Shown: positions 24,824 to 34,600, counted from the stretch's first letter. The stretch: 64,000 bases of DNA from Paucisalibacillus globulus (GCF_900184735.1 NZ_LT855388.1:186001-250000); one strand, 5' to 3'. Notes: generated by a model from the sequence alone, not told the origin. Translations and numbers: made by a program.

Positions 24824-26263
24824 ATGGGTAAGAAAAACAAAGATTTTGTAGAAAAAATCACAGCCATGGAAGACGACTTCGCACAGTGGTATACAGATGT
24901 TGTCAAACAAGCTGAATTAGTTGAATATGGTCAAGTTCGTGGAACCATGATCATCAAGCCATATGGCTATGCTATTTGGGAGAATATTAAAGACGAATTA
25001 GATCGAATGATTAAAGAAACAGGGCATTCCAATGTACAATTTCCAATTTTTATCCCTGAGAGCTTGTTACAAAAGGAAGCGGATCATGTGGAGGGCTTTG
25101 CACCTGAAGTTGCCTGGGTAACACATGGGGGAGATGAAGAACTAGTAGAGAGGATTGCAGTTCGCCCTACATCAGAAGTATTATTCTGTGATTACTATTC
25201 TAAAAACATTCATTCATACCGTGATTTACCAAAGCTTTATAATCAATGGGGGAATGTTGTACGTTGGGAAAAGACAACACGTCCATTCCTGCGTTCATCA
25301 GAATTCCATTGGCAAGAAGGTCATACTGCTCATGCGACAGATGAAGATGCAGCAAATGAGACAGATCGTATGCTAGAAGTTTACGCAGATTTAGTGGAAA
25401 ATTATTTGGCAGTACCAGTTTATCGTGGTCGTAAAACGGAGAAAGAAAAATTCGCTGGCGCAAAATATACATTAACTATAGAAGCGCTCATGCATGATGG
25501 GAAGGCACTGCAATCTGGAACTTCTCACCACTTTGGCTCTGGATTTGCTGAAGCTTTCAATATTACGTATTTAGATGAAAATGGTAAAAGTCAATTTGTA
25601 CATCAAACTTCTTGGGGACTATCAACTCGAATCATGGGTGCATTAATCATGGTTCATGGAGATAACCGTGGATTAGTAGTACCACCAAGAATTGCTCCAA
25701 CTCAAGCGATGATTGTTCCAATTGCGCAACATAAAGAGGGCGTACTGGATAAGGCATATGAGCTTCGTGACCAATTGAAATCATTAGTCCGTGTCGATAT
25801 AGATGCTAGTGATAAAATGCCTGGTTGGAAGTTCAATGAATACGAAATGAAGGGTATTCCAGTTCGAATTGAAATGGGACCTAAGGATATTGAGAAAGAG
25901 CAGGTTGTACTAGTTCGTCGTGATACAGGAGAAAAAGAATTTGTTGCATTAAGTGAGTTGAATGATCGTTTACCTGTACTACTTGAAGAAGTTCAACAGA
26001 ATCTTTATGATAAAGCACTAGCACATCGTAATGAAAAGACTTTTGTTGCTACAAACATGGATGAATTCAAACAAACGCTTGATGAAAAAGGTGGATTCAT
26101 AAAAGCAATGTGGTGTGGCGATGCGGCTTGTGAGGAAAAAATTAAAGAAGATACAACAGCAACTTCCCGTTGTATCCCATTTGAACAAGAAAAAGTTGCC
26201 GATACATGTGTATGCTGTGGTAAAGAAGCGAAGGAATTAGTTTATTGGGCAAAAGCATATTAA
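24824..26263 (+). CDS. proS: Prolyl-tRNA synthetase, archaeal/eukaryal-like short type
   Basis: A class II synthetase of about 480 residues. Motif 1 region follows [19 protein letters not shown]; motif 2 is [30 protein letters not shown]; motif 3 is [16 protein letters not shown]. After the anticodon-binding domain comes the C-terminal extension with Cys pairs ([12 protein letters not shown] and [20 protein letters not shown]) that ends in Tyr, as in the archaeal-like type. The editing INS domain of the bacterial type is absent. Start: ATG 24824 (another ATG directly before) after AGAGG. It is under T-box control. Confidence 0.93.
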   Translation: MGKKNKDFVEKITAMEDDFAQWYTDVVKQAELVEYGQVRGTMIIKPYGYAIWENIKDELDRMIKETGHSNVQFPIFIPESLLQKEADHVEGFAPEVAWVTHGGDEELVERIAVRPTSEVLFCDYYSKNIHSYRDLPKLYNQWGNVVRWEKTTRPFLRSSEFHWQEGHTAHATDEDAANETDRMLEVYADLVENYLAVPVYRGRKTEKEKFAGAKYTLTIEALMHDGKALQSGTSHHFGSGFAEAFNITYLDENGKSQFVHQTSWGLSTRIMGALIMVHGDNRGLVVPPRIAPTQAMIVPIAQHKEGVLDKAYELRDQLKSLVRVDIDASDKMPGWKFNEYEMKGIPVRIEMGPKDIEKEQVVLVRRDTGEKEFVALSELNDRLPVLLEEVQQNLYDKALAHRNEKTFVATNMDEFKQTLDEKGGFIKAMWCGDAACEEKIKEDTTATSRCIPFEQEKVADTCVCCGKEAKELVYWAKAY

Positions 26264-26268
26264 TAGGA

Positions 26269-26305
26269 AATGGAGCCTGGATTGCAGGCTCCATTTTATT
26301 TTTAT
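26269..26305 (+). terminator. Rho-independent terminator after proS
   Basis: AATGGAGCCTG pairs with CAGGCTCCATT around GATTG, followed by a T-rich run. Confidence 0.85.
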
Positions 26306-26454
26306 GAAATAAAATTCGTTATTACAGATTACCTATAATTCTGCACCATTTATCTTTTTTGGTAATCCTAACTAAAAAAGTATTGTATTTTTATAATAAT
26401 AGTGGTATAAATATACAGTACACTTAATAAATATACAAAAAGGTGATTGTAACT

Positions 26455-27612
26455 ATGAAAAACAAATTGATTAATGAACTACATAATGTCGAGCAAGAAC
26501 TATGGGATATTTGTTGCAAGCTTTACGAAAATCCTGAATTAGGAGATCAAGAATTTGAATCTATGAAGCTCCTAACGAACATGCTAGAGGCCCATGGATT
26601 TGAAATAGAAACAGGTATCGTGAACCGTCCAACAGCATTTAAAGCAGAATTTAATAGTGGAAAAACAGGACCGAAAATTGCATATCTAGCGGAGTATGAT
26701 GCATTACCGGGAGTTGGACATGGATGTGGTCATAACTTAATAGGAACGATGAGTGTTGGAGCTGGTATAACTTTGAGTAAAGTGATTCAAGAAATAGGTG
26801 GAAGTGTCGTTGTTCTTGGAACGCCAGCTGAGGAAACCAATGGTGCCAAGGTCCCGATGAGTGCACAGGGGATTTTCGATGATATCGATGTGGCAATGAT
26901 TTTACATCCGAGTGATGAATCCTTTATTAGTGGAGAATCCTTGGCAATGGATGCCATTCAATTTGCTTATAAAGGGAAAGCCTCTCATGCTGCAGCTTCA
27001 CCGGAAAAAGGAATCAATGCCCTTGATAGTGTCATTCAACTATTTAATGGAATTAATGCGTTAAGAGAGCATCTCCCCACCGATGTGAGAATTCACGGAA
27101 TTATTTCGGATGGTGGAGTAGCAGCGAATGTTGTTCCAGATTATGCAGTTGCTCAATTTTATATTAGAGCAAAAGAGCGATCTTATCTAAACGAAGTAGT
27201 TGGTAAGGTGAAAAATATAGCAAATGGTGCTGCGCTAATGACGGGGGCAACCTTAGAAATATCCAACTACGAGCTTAGCTATGATGATATGAATACGAAT
27301 CAAACATTATCAGATGCCTTTACTGAAAACTTGAAAAAAACTAGTGAACTACCAATCTATCCAGCGAAATCTTCATATGGTTCGATTGATATGGGCAATG
27401 TTAGTCAAGTAGTTCCAGCTATACATCCATACATTGGGTTGAATAAGCCAGGCTTGGTTGCTCATACGGAGGAATTTGCTAATCAAACGATTACGAAAGA
27501 TGGATTTACCGCACTCCAATCTGGTGCATTGGCATTAGCTTACACTGGATTAGATGTAATTACAGATACCAAGTTAATGACATCCATTACAACAGAGTTC
27601 AACAACAAGTGA
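26455..27612 (+). CDS. M20 family metallohydrolase (amidohydrolase/AbgB-like)
   Basis: A 385-residue two-domain zinc hydrolase acting on N-acyl or amide bonds of small amino-acid derivatives. Metal-site motifs are YLAEYDALPGVGHGCGHNL, TPAEETNG and the C-terminal YIGLNKPGLVAHTEEFA; the dimerisation lid is around AYKGKASHAAASPEKG. ATG 26455 has AAAGG about 11 bases upstream. It lies 60 bp before an amino acid ABC importer on the same strand, suggesting hydrolysis of an imported N-acyl or peptide-like amino acid. The substrate is an inference. Confidence 0.87.
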   Translation: MKNKLINELHNVEQELWDICCKLYENPELGDQEFESMKLLTNMLEAHGFEIETGIVNRPTAFKAEFNSGKTGPKIAYLAEYDALPGVGHGCGHNLIGTMSVGAGITLSKVIQEIGGSVVVLGTPAEETNGAKVPMSAQGIFDDIDVAMILHPSDESFISGESLAMDAIQFAYKGKASHAAASPEKGINALDSVIQLFNGINALREHLPTDVRIHGIISDGGVAANVVPDYAVAQFYIRAKERSYLNEVVGKVKNIANGAALMTGATLEISNYELSYDDMNTNQTLSDAFTENLKKTSELPIYPAKSSYGSIDMGNVSQVVPAIHPYIGLNKPGLVAHTEEFANQTITKDGFTALQSGALALAYTGLDVITDTKLMTSITTEFNNK

Positions 27613-27671
27613 TTTCCATGCAACAAAATGAATAAATAAACAAATTTATTAATAATTAAAAGGGAGAGTTA

Positions 27672-28442
27672 ATGATGAAAAAAGCAATACTTGGGATTTT
27701 GATTTTGATATTAGTTAGTTTGTTGGCTGCATGTGGTTCAGGTGAAGCGAGTACAGCTGGGAAGAAAGGGGAAAACGTCTTAAAGATGGCTACATCCGCT
27801 GATTTTCCACCATTTGAATCTTATGATGAAGAGGGAAACTTTATTGGGTTTGACGTGGAATTAGCACAGGCAATAGCAGATGAGTTGGGGTATGAATTAA
27901 AAATAGAAGATATGGACTTTGATGGTCTTATTGGCTCTCTGCAAGCAAAGCGTGTTGACATAGTTCTTGCTGGAATGAGCGCGACAGAAGAAAGAAGTGA
28001 AAATGTAGACTTCTCAAATGAATATCATCGCTCTGGAGAAATGTTTATCTCAAAAGTTGAAGATGATTTTAAAAATCTCGAAGAATTAAAAGGAAAAGTT
28101 GTTGGTGTGCAGTTAGGAACTATTCAAGAAGAAGGGGCACAGAACTTAGCAGATGAGTATGGTTTTGAGGTGAAAAAAGTAGATGATGCAAGTATTTTAA
28201 TTCAAGAATTAAACTCTAATCGTATTGATGTCGCTTATATGGATAAGACAGTGGCTGCTGGTTATATCAATTCACAAGGATTTGTAGGTTTCGATGATCC
28301 GACGACAAGTTCACCTGGGATGGCAATTGCTTTACCTAAGGGAAGTGACAAAACAGAAGAAGTAAATGAGGCTTTAAAGAAATTAAAAGAAGATGGAACT
28401 CTTGATAAGCTAAAAGAAAAATGGTTATCAGAATATGAGTAA
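27672..28442 (+). CDS. artP: Amino acid ABC transporter binding lipoprotein (ArtP-like)
   Basis: A 256-residue family-3 binding protein. Signal peptide with lipobox LLAAC (Cys21), then KMATSADFPPFESYDEEGNFIGFDVELAQAIADELGY and ADIVLAGMSATEERSENVDFS-type ligand loops. The pattern is that of polar or basic amino acid binders such as B. subtilis ArtP (arginine). Two ATGs in tandem follow GGGAGAG; either may start. It opens the three-gene operon with permease and ATPase, and may be joined to the M20 gene upstream. Ligand uncertain. Confidence 0.78.
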   Translation: MMKKAILGILILILVSLLAACGSGEASTAGKKGENVLKMATSADFPPFESYDEEGNFIGFDVELAQAIADELGYELKIEDMDFDGLIGSLQAKRVDIVLAGMSATEERSENVDFSNEYHRSGEMFISKVEDDFKNLEELKGKVVGVQLGTIQEEGAQNLADEYGFEVKKVDDASILIQELNSNRIDVAYMDKTVAAGYINSQGFVGFDDPTTSSPGMAIALPKGSDKTEEVNEALKKLKEDGTLDKLKEKWLSEYE

Positions 28443-28472
28443 TAATACAGCAAGAAAGTGAGGTGTGAAGGC

Positions 28473-29132
28473 ATGAATTTGGACTTTAGCCAAATCGTGC
28501 CTTCAATTCCTTTTATATTAGAAGGAATTGGAGCAACGTTAAAATTTGTCAGTGTATCGATTCTTTTCGGCTTACTATTAGGAACGATCTTAGCACTATG
28601 CAAAATAAGTAATAAAAAGTGGTTCAAATGGCCTGCGGATATTTATACATCAATATTCCGTGGTACCCCCCTAATCTTGCAATTGATGATTATTCATTAC
28701 GCTATACCGCAATTATTTCTGTATGATATACCAGTATTTTTAAGTGCTGTTCTTGCATTCGGACTAAATTCAGCTGCATATGTATCAGAAATTATTCGGG
28801 CTGGTATTATGGCTGTGGATAAAGGACAAGTAGAAGCGGCGGAAGCTCTAGGTGTACCATATCCGTCCATGATGGTGAATATCATATTACCGCAAGCATT
28901 GAAAAATATCTTACCTGCCATGATGAATGAGTTTATTACTTTAACAAAGGAATCAGCACTGGTGTCAACAATTGGATATATGGATTTAATGCGAAGAGCA
29001 GAAATTGTTGGTGCCCAATTATACCGGAATTTTGAGCCGTTATTATTTGCTGGAATTATTTATTGGGTGATGATTTTTATTCTTACCAATATCGGTAGTT
29101 GGGTGGAACGGAGGATGAGACAGAGTGATTAA
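28473..29132 (+). CDS. artQ: Amino acid ABC transporter permease (ArtQ-like)
   Basis: A 219-residue HisM-type permease with about five membrane segments and the EAA loop [35 protein letters not shown]. The start [18 protein letters not shown] resembles ArtQ/YqiY. ATG 28473 has GAGGTG seven bases upstream, better placed than the GTG five codons earlier. Its 3' end overlaps the ATPase gene by eight bases. Confidence 0.8.
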   Translation: MNLDFSQIVPSIPFILEGIGATLKFVSVSILFGLLLGTILALCKISNKKWFKWPADIYTSIFRGTPLILQLMIIHYAIPQLFLYDIPVFLSAVLAFGLNSAAYVSEIIRAGIMAVDKGQVEAAEALGVPYPSMMVNIILPQALKNILPAMMNEFITLTKESALVSTIGYMDLMRRAEIVGAQLYRNFEPLLFAGIIYWVMIFILTNIGSWVERRMRQSD

Positions 29133-29847
29133 GACCATGAATCTTTCAAAAAGCTTTGGAGAACTTAATGTTTTGAAAAATATATCAACAACAATTGAAC
29201 AAGGGGAAGTAGTAGCGGTTATTGGTCCATCTGGTTCAGGTAAATCAACGTTTCTACGCTGCATAAACTTATTAGAAAACCCTTCTAGTGGACATATTTG
29301 GATTAATGATAAGGAGATTACAGGTCCTAAAGTAAATAAACTTCAGGTGAGAAAAAACATTGGAATGGTATTTCAACATTTTCATTTGTTTCCCCATATG
29401 ACGGTACTGGAAAATGTTACGTATGCACCAATGAAAGTAAAACATATAAAAAAGGAGCTAGCTGAAAAAATCGCAAAAGAATTACTACAAAGAGTTGGGT
29501 TAAACGATAAAGTGGATGCCTATCCAAGTCGATTATCAGGTGGACAAAAGCAACGTGTTGCTATCGCTAGAGCATTGGCAATGGATCCTGAAATCATGTT
29601 ATTTGATGAACCAACATCAGCACTGGATCCAGAAATGGTTAAAGAAGTTCTGGATGTAATGAAGTATCTAGCAACAACCGGAATGACAATGGTGGTTGTT
29701 ACACATGAGATGAACTTTGCAAAAGAGGTAGCGGACAGAATTATCTTTATGGATGATGGGAAGATAATGGAGGAGGGGGAACCGCAGGAATTTTTCACTC
29801 ATCCAAAAACAAAACGAGCAAGTGACTTTTTAGCAAAAGTACTTTAA
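29125..29847 (+). CDS. artR: Amino acid ABC transporter ATPase (ArtR-like)
   Basis: A 240-residue polar amino acid ATPase: Walker [10 protein letters not shown], signature [15 protein letters not shown], Walker [15 protein letters not shown], switch His in [16 protein letters not shown]. The GTG start has CGGAGG ten bases upstream inside the permease gene. It closes the operon; no clear terminator is seen before the tandem repeats that follow. Confidence 0.85.
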   Translation: MIKTMNLSKSFGELNVLKNISTTIEQGEVVAVIGPSGSGKSTFLRCINLLENPSSGHIWINDKEITGPKVNKLQVRKNIGMVFQHFHLFPHMTVLENVTYAPMKVKHIKKELAEKIAKELLQRVGLNDKVDAYPSRLSGGQKQRVAIARALAMDPEIMLFDEPTSALDPEMVKEVLDVMKYLATTGMTMVVVTHEMNFAKEVADRIIFMDDGKIMEEGEPQEFFTHPKTKRASDFLAKVL

Positions 29848-29874
29848 TATGAAATCTTCCATTACATCATTTTT

Positions 29875-30029
29875 CTCTTGGGTTAAGTGTGAAAAGAAGA
29901 ATGGGTTACTATCGCACATCATATTGCTCTTGGGTTAAGTGTGAAAAGAAGAATGGGTTACTATCGCACATCATATTGCTCTTGGATTAAGTGTGAAAAG
30001 AAGAATAGCGTTTCTTCGCACATCATTTG
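29875..30029. repeat. Three tandem 52-bp repeats
   Basis: Units begin at 29875, 29927 and 29979 with CTCTTGG. The first two are identical over 52 bases; the third diverges in its second half (AGCGTTTCTTC instead of GGGTTACTATC). Each contains a loose hairpin, TGTGAAAAGAAG facing a TCGCACA. They occupy most of the 309-bp gap between the ATPase gene and trhO. There is no ORF, and the unit is too regular and gap-free for a CRISPR array. Confidence 0.85.
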
Positions 30030-30125
30030 CTACCCAAGACTTAGATGGAATGAAGTACGATCCCCTCTCATACATCATTTGACCACTATACCTAGCAAAA
30101 AATAATGTAAGAAATAAATACAAAC

Positions 30126-30153
30126 AAAAGAAGACGACCTAATGGTCGTCTTC
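30126..30153 (-). terminator. Rho-independent terminator after trhO
   Basis: GAAGACGACC pairs perfectly with GGTCGTCTTC around TAAT, with a T-run on the minus strand. Confidence 0.85.
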
Positions 30154-30156
30154 GGC

Positions 30157-31131
30157 TTAAGCTTCTTGTGTTACCTTCTCTTCTGCAGCAATAATGTCTA
30201 ATCTATTCTGAATTTCTTCTTGAGAAAGGTTATGCTCTTTAACATAAAGGCTTCGTGGGTGTACGCGACATTCATGTGTACATCCTCGCATATATTTATG
30301 CTCATTTTCTTCTGAGCAGATAATTTGTTTATTACATTCAGGGTTTGCACAATTTACATAACGCTCACATGGTTCGTTGTCAAAGTAATCTTTTGCTACA
30401 ACTACATGTTCTTTACGGTTGATTGGAACAGATATACGCTCATCGAATACATAGCATTGTCCATCCCATAGTTCGCCTTGTACTTCAGGGTCTTTCCCGT
30501 ACGTTACGATTCCACCGTGAAGTTGAGCTACATCTTCAAATCCTTCTTTAATCATCCAACCAGTGAACTTCTCACAACGGATACCACCAGTACAATACAT
30601 AAGAATCTTTTTACCTTCAATCAAATGTTTGTTTTTACGTACCCATTCCGGTAATTCACGGAAATTATCAATATCTGGATTTAATGCACCGCGGAAGTGA
30701 CCTAATTCATACTCATAGTCATTACGAGTGTCAAAAATAACAACGTCATCACGTTCCATTGCTTCACGCCACTCTTTTGGTGAAAGGAATTCACCTGTTA
30801 ATTCTTTTGGATCAGGATTTTCTTCTTCATCCAGTCGTAGTGTAACTAACTCTTTACGTGGACGAACATGCATTTTTTTGAATGCATGACCATCATGCTC
30901 ATCAACCTTAAAGGTCAAATCACTAAATCGAGGGTCATTGTGCATCATTTCCATATAGTTGTTTGTTGCTTCAACAGTACCAGATACAGTCCCGTTTATT
31001 CCCTCGCTTGCTACTAAAATTCTACCCTTTAAATCATTCTCCTTACAAAAGGCTAGATGCTCTTTTGCAAAAGTTTCAGGGTCTTCGATGTCTACATACT
31101 TGTAGTACAATAATACTCGATAGTTTTCCAT
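30157..31131 (-). CDS. trhO: tRNA uridine(34) hydroxylase TrhO (rhodanese/UPF0176 family)
   Basis: An oxygen-dependent tRNA-modifying enzyme that hydroxylates wobble uridine 34. From the ATG at 31131 (AGGTGG eight bases upstream; the GTG earlier overlaps it) it has 324 residues. An N-terminal ferredoxin-like domain holds [15 protein letters not shown]; a rhodanese domain follows with active-site loop CTGGIRC (Cys180); the C-terminal extension is Cys-rich ([34 protein letters not shown]). This order is standard for the family. Monocistronic. Confidence 0.93.
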   Translation of the reverse strand: MENYRVLLYYKYVDIEDPETFAKEHLAFCKENDLKGRILVASEGINGTVSGTVEATNNYMEMMHNDPRFSDLTFKVDEHDGHAFKKMHVRPRKELVTLRLDEEENPDPKELTGEFLSPKEWREAMERDDVVIFDTRNDYEYELGHFRGALNPDIDNFRELPEWVRKNKHLIEGKKILMYCTGGIRCEKFTGWMIKEGFEDVAQLHGGIVTYGKDPEVQGELWDGQCYVFDERISVPINRKEHVVVAKDYFDNEPCERYVNCANPECNKQIICSEENEHKYMRGCTHECRVHPRSLYVKEHNLSQEEIQNRLDIIAAEEKVTQEA

Positions 31132-31293
31132 TTTATTTACCACCTATCATTCATATTTGCAAGATATAAATGTTGGTAGTGTTTATTTACTTTTTATTAT
31201 CTTGCAAGACTATAGTTTAACAACTTTCACCAAAAATTTCAAGTAAGGTTTCTAAGGAATGTATTGCCAGGATGTTAAAATAATTTGTTCTGA

Positions 31294-32079
31294 TTAACTA
31301 TTTAATGACTCTATAGTCTTCTTAAAATAATCCGCTGCTTGTAACATCTTAGCTCCATACCAGAACATTTCACCATCCATTATAATCGTTTTTGCCTGTG
31401 GTACGATTGCTTGAAATTCTTTTTTGTGTTTTTCCCTGAATGGATAGGGCTCTGTCGCTAGGAATATATAGTCTAGGTTAGCATGTTGAAAGTCCTCTTC
31501 TGATATAACAGGGTATCGACCACTCAATGAAAGAAACGGATTAATGTATCCCAACTTTGTTAAAATGGATTGAATATAGGTGTCTTTACCAACAACCATG
31601 TAGGGGTTTTTCCAGATAACATATGCTGCACTTTTACCATTAACTTTGGGGAGAGAATCGAATCTATGTTGAATTTCCCTTACCAATTGATTGGATTCAT
31701 TTTTACGATCAGTTAAACGCCCAAGATCGTGAATCATACGATATACATCTTGTTCCTTTTGTACTTCGAAGACGAACACAGGATAATATTTCTCCAGTGT
31801 TTCCACGATCTCTTTTGTGTTTTCTTCTTTTTCGACAATAATGAGGTCTGGTTTTAATTGGTTTATGCGGTCTAACTTTATCTCTTTTGTTCCACCAATA
31901 TTTTTAGCCTTCTGAACTTTTTCCTGTGGAAATTTGCAAAACCTAGTTCGGCCAACAATAGTATTTTCTAAATCAAGGTGATACATTGTTTCTGTTATTG
32001 CTGGTACAAGAGAAATAATTCGTTGGGGTGGGTGTGAGAATGTAACTGTTCTCCCGAGGTGGTCCGTTATGGTGAGCAT
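31294..32079 (-). CDS. BtuF-like helical-backbone metal-receptor protein lacking a signal peptide
   Basis: A 261-residue protein with the cobalamin/siderophore binding-protein fold: RTVTFSHPPQRIISLVPAITETMYHLDL, GGTKEIKLDRINQLKPDLIIVEKEEN, and the long helix GRLTDRKNESNQLVREIQHRF. It begins directly with MLTITDHLGR and has neither signal sequence nor lipobox, unlike YclQ in this window. No permease or ATPase lies beside it. It may be a cytosolic cobalamin- or metal-complex-binding protein, a class seen in other Bacillaceae; the ligand is not determinable here. Confidence 0.72.
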   Translation of the reverse strand: MLTITDHLGRTVTFSHPPQRIISLVPAITETMYHLDLENTIVGRTRFCKFPQEKVQKAKNIGGTKEIKLDRINQLKPDLIIVEKEENTKEIVETLEKYYPVFVFEVQKEQDVYRMIHDLGRLTDRKNESNQLVREIQHRFDSLPKVNGKSAAYVIWKNPYMVVGKDTYIQSILTKLGYINPFLSLSGRYPVISEEDFQHANLDYIFLATEPYPFREKHKKEFQAIVPQAKTIIMDGEMFWYGAKMLQAADYFKKTIESLNS

Positions 32080-32247
32080 AAGAAAACCTCCCTAAAAACA
32101 ATAGTTTCTATTCTTAGTCTAGAACAGAATAAACGTAAAGTCACTGAGTATTTGGTGCGTTCTACAAAAACCGACAGATTTTATCATAAGATAATTAGGT
32201 AGTAAAGACTAAATTAGAATTTTTTTTCTTAAAAAATCCGGATTTAC
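32080..32247. other. Intergenic stretch upstream of the cold-shock gene promoter
   Basis: AT-rich sequence between the BtuF-like gene and the csp promoter. I see no ORF, repeat or clear operator; it should contain the minus-strand promoter of the BtuF-like gene. Confidence 0.4.
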
Positions 32248-32396
32248 TTGCATTTTTCTACTCAAAAGGGTAAAGTTATTAGTAGCAAAAGGAAATTGAA
32301 ATTGGTAATACTTTACGTTCTCTTTATCAGAGTAGGTGTAAAAGTATTAAAGGTTCAATTGTACTTTGCAAGCTATTCGATAAGGAGGTCATACAA
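32248..32396 (+). promoter_or_regulatory. Promoter and long 5' leader of the cold-shock gene
   Basis: TTGCAT (32248-32253), 17 bp, TAAAGT (32271-32276) fits a sigma-A promoter. The roughly 115-base leader that follows contains a long stem, AATACTTTAC (32307-32316) with GTAAAAGTATT (32338-32348), and ends in a strong AAGGAGG. Long structured leaders are known temperature-responsive elements of csp genes; the function here is inferred. Confidence 0.6.
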
Positions 32397-32594
32397 ATGA
32401 CTGGTAAAGTAAAATGGTTTAACGCAGAAAAAGGTTTCGGTTTCATCGAACGCGAAGACGGTGACGATGTATTCGTACACTTCTCAGCTATCCAAACTGA
32501 TGGTTTCAAAACTCTTGAAGAAGGTCAAGATGTTGAATTTGAAATCGTTGAAGGTAACCGTGGCCCACAAGCAGCTAACGTAACTAAACTATAA
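32397..32594 (+). CDS. Cold-shock protein (CspB/CspD family)
   Basis: A 65-residue single OB-fold RNA/DNA-binding protein. RNP1 is KGFGFIE at about 13-19 and RNP2 is VFVHF at about 26-30, both complete. It acts as an RNA chaperone in cold and stationary phase. Codon choice is strongly biased (GGT, CGT, GAA, AAC), as expected for a very highly expressed gene. Preceded by an AAGGAGG site and a long leader; closed by a strong terminator. Closest to B. subtilis CspD/CspB by length and motif. Confidence 0.95.
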   Translation: MTGKVKWFNAEKGFGFIEREDGDDVFVHFSAIQTDGFKTLEEGQDVEFEIVEGNRGPQAANVTKL

Positions 32595-32609
32595 TTAACA
32601 CAAACCCAC

Positions 32610-32642
32610 AAGGCTTATCTCTGTTTGAGATAAGCCTTTTTA
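32610..32642 (+). terminator. Rho-independent terminator after the cold-shock gene
   Basis: AAGGCTTATCTC pairs perfectly with GAGATAAGCCTT around TGTTT, followed by a T-run. Confidence 0.88.
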
Positions 32643-32669
32643 TATATTGGAATGGGAGTGGTGACTTAA

Positions 32670-33350
32670 ATGGATTCTTTTAATTGGGAAGAAAGGTCAA
32701 AGAAAGAATGGAATGATCGCGCTAACTTTTGGAATGCACGCAGTCAACATATGTGGGACCATGGCAGTCGAAGAGATATCATCCCGCTTCTATCTAAACA
32801 TCTAAACCATCGGGCATCAATTGTCGATGTAGGTTGTGGTGATGGTTACGGTACCTATAAACTGAAGCTATTGGGTCATGAGGTCATGGGTCTTGATATT
32901 TCAGAAGAGATGATTAAAAAAGCGAAAACACGTCTTCCTGATCTTGCCTTTCAAGTTGCGGATGTGAACCAATTACCACTCACAAATGAATCTGTGGATG
33001 CTATTTTATGTGTAAATGTTCTAGAGTGGGTTGAAGTTCCTGCCAAAGCTGTGGAAGAATTACATAGGGTTTTGCGACCAGATGGAATTCTTTGTGTGGG
33101 TATTTTGGGCCCAACTGCAGGTCCAAGATCCAGTAGCTACCCAAAGGTTTTTGGGGAAAAGACAATCAATAATACGATGATGCCTTGGGAGTTTTTTAAA
33201 CTGGCGAAAGAATTGGGATTTACATTATTGGATGAGTTAGGCGTTTATAAAGATGGCGTAAAAGTAGAACATCATCAAAATTTACCAGTAGATTTAAAGC
33301 AAGCATTGAGTTTTATGTGGGTATTTTTGCTCCGAAAAGTAGGTGAATAA
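32670..33350 (+). CDS. Class I SAM-dependent methyltransferase
   Basis: A 226-residue Methyltransf_11-type enzyme. Motif I is IVDVGCGDGYGTYKL at about 55, with the acidic residue closing the next strand in VMGLDISEEM, then QVADVNQLPLTNESVDAILCVNVLEWV (motif III region). The N-terminus WNDRANFWNARSQHMWDHGSR is typical of a Bacillus group of unknown substrate. A GGGAGTGGTG site precedes the ATG. It overlaps the next small gene, or lies a base from its TTG start. Confidence 0.85.
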   Translation: MDSFNWEERSKKEWNDRANFWNARSQHMWDHGSRRDIIPLLSKHLNHRASIVDVGCGDGYGTYKLKLLGHEVMGLDISEEMIKKAKTRLPDLAFQVADVNQLPLTNESVDAILCVNVLEWVEVPAKAVEELHRVLRPDGILCVGILGPTAGPRSSSYPKVFGEKTINNTMMPWEFFKLAKELGFTLLDELGVYKDGVKVEHHQNLPVDLKQALSFMWVFLLRKVGE

Positions 33351-33351
33351 A

Positions 33352-33651
33352 TTGGATAACAAGCAAATTGAAGAACATATTATAAAAAAATATCAAAATG
33401 ACGAAAAGATGATGGTGTTAATTTTTGCTCAGTGGTGTGTAAACAACGATTTGGATCCGGAAGAACTATATAAAACAGCATATCCGTACCAAGTTAAAAA
33501 CGAGGCACTAAAAGAAGCAATAGAATTAACCGTTCCCAAAGAAGAATCCGACGAAATTTCAGTGCAAACTGTCATACATGTCTTACAACTTTTTGGGAAC
33601 GATGATTTAGCAAGTGTTGTTCAGTTCAATGTTGACCAGAAAAAGATCTAG
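33352..33651 (+). CDS. Conserved hypothetical small helical protein
   Basis: A roughly 99-residue acidic, all-helical protein with no motif I recognise (MVLIFAQWCVNNDLDPEELYKTAYPYQ, VQTVIHVLQLFGNDDLASVVQ). The TTG at 33352 has AGGTG six bases upstream and is preferred; a GTG nine bases earlier would overlap the methyltransferase stop. It is co-transcribed with the methyltransferase and converges with ykwC, their ends overlapping by four bases. No function is proposed. Confidence 0.7.
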   Translation: MDNKQIEEHIIKKYQNDEKMMVLIFAQWCVNNDLDPEELYKTAYPYQVKNEALKEAIELTVPKEESDEISVQTVIHVLQLFGNDDLASVVQFNVDQKKI

Positions 33652-34520
33652 AAGGATGAACTGAATAACTTAATTAAGCTTTGTGTGCCGCTATCAGCTT
33701 CACCTTTTTCTGCTAACTCTTTATATAACTCTAGAGATAATGCCAAACCTGGAGTGGATAGTCCTAATTCTTCTGCGGACTCAATGGCAATGGTCATATC
33801 TTTTATAAAATGCTTCACATAGAAACCAGGGGCAAAGTCTCCTTCAATCATCCGTGGGGCAAGCTTTGATAAAGAAAAACTTCCAGCTGCACCAGTTGAA
33901 ATACTATCCAGAACCCGAGCAGGATTGAGTCCTGCCTTTTTGGCATACACAATTGCCTCACAAACCCCGATCATATTGGTTGCGATGGCGATTTGATTGC
34001 TCAATTTAGTATGCTGGCCAGAACCAGCTTGTCCTTGCAAGATAATATTTTCTCCCATCACACTAAGTACCGGTAGTACGGAATCAAATGCCTCCTGATC
34101 CCCACCAACCATGATAGCGAGTGTTCCATTTTTAGCGCCAATATCTCCACCAGAAACTGGTGCATCTAGAGCAAAGATTCCTTTTTCTTGAGCTCTTCGA
34201 TAAATATCAATAGCTAATGATGGTTTAGATGTCGTCATATCAATGACGTATGTACCTTTATTTGCGTTCTCAATAATGCCGTTTTCACCAAAATATACTT
34301 CCTCTACATCTTGTGGATATCCTACAATCGTTATAACAACATCCACTGTAGATGCCAATTCTGAAACAGATTCTTTCCAAGTAGCGCCTTGATTTAGTAG
34401 TGGTTGGGCTTTTGTTTTTGTACGAGTATACAGGGATACGTTATAACCAGCCTTTAAAAGGTTTTCGGCCATACTACTTCCCATCACACCAGTTCCAATA
34501 AATCCGATATTTTTAAGCAT
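33648..34520 (-). CDS. ykwC: NAD(P)-dependent beta-hydroxyacid dehydrogenase YkwC
   Basis: A 290-residue 3-hydroxyisobutyrate-dehydrogenase family oxidoreductase. The Rossmann motif GFIGTGVMGSSMAENLL is at residues about 5-21, the substrate signature DAPVSGGDIGAKNGTLAIMVGG at about 120, and the catalytic Lys in GSGQHTKLSNQIAIA at about 170. Overall sequence follows B. subtilis YkwC closely as I recall it. GGAAGGAGTGG precedes the ATG. The physiological substrate of YkwC is not established. Single-gene unit with an end overlapping a converging gene. Confidence 0.9.
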   Translation of the reverse strand: MLKNIGFIGTGVMGSSMAENLLKAGYNVSLYTRTKTKAQPLLNQGATWKESVSELASTVDVVITIVGYPQDVEEVYFGENGIIENANKGTYVIDMTTSKPSLAIDIYRRAQEKGIFALDAPVSGGDIGAKNGTLAIMVGGDQEAFDSVLPVLSVMGENIILQGQAGSGQHTKLSNQIAIATNMIGVCEAIVYAKKAGLNPARVLDSISTGAAGSFSLSKLAPRMIEGDFAPGFYVKHFIKDMTIAIESAEELGLSTPGLALSLELYKELAEKGEADSGTQSLIKLFSSSF

Positions 34521-34600
34521 GATATACCACTCCTTCCATACTTTTACTATATAATTATTTTCAATATTGTAAAAGGAAAATTAATTAAGGGATGATGTAG

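Noticed and set aside
29875-30029. CRISPR array
   Set aside because: The 52-base units are directly adjacent, with no spacers of differing sequence, and no cas genes are near.
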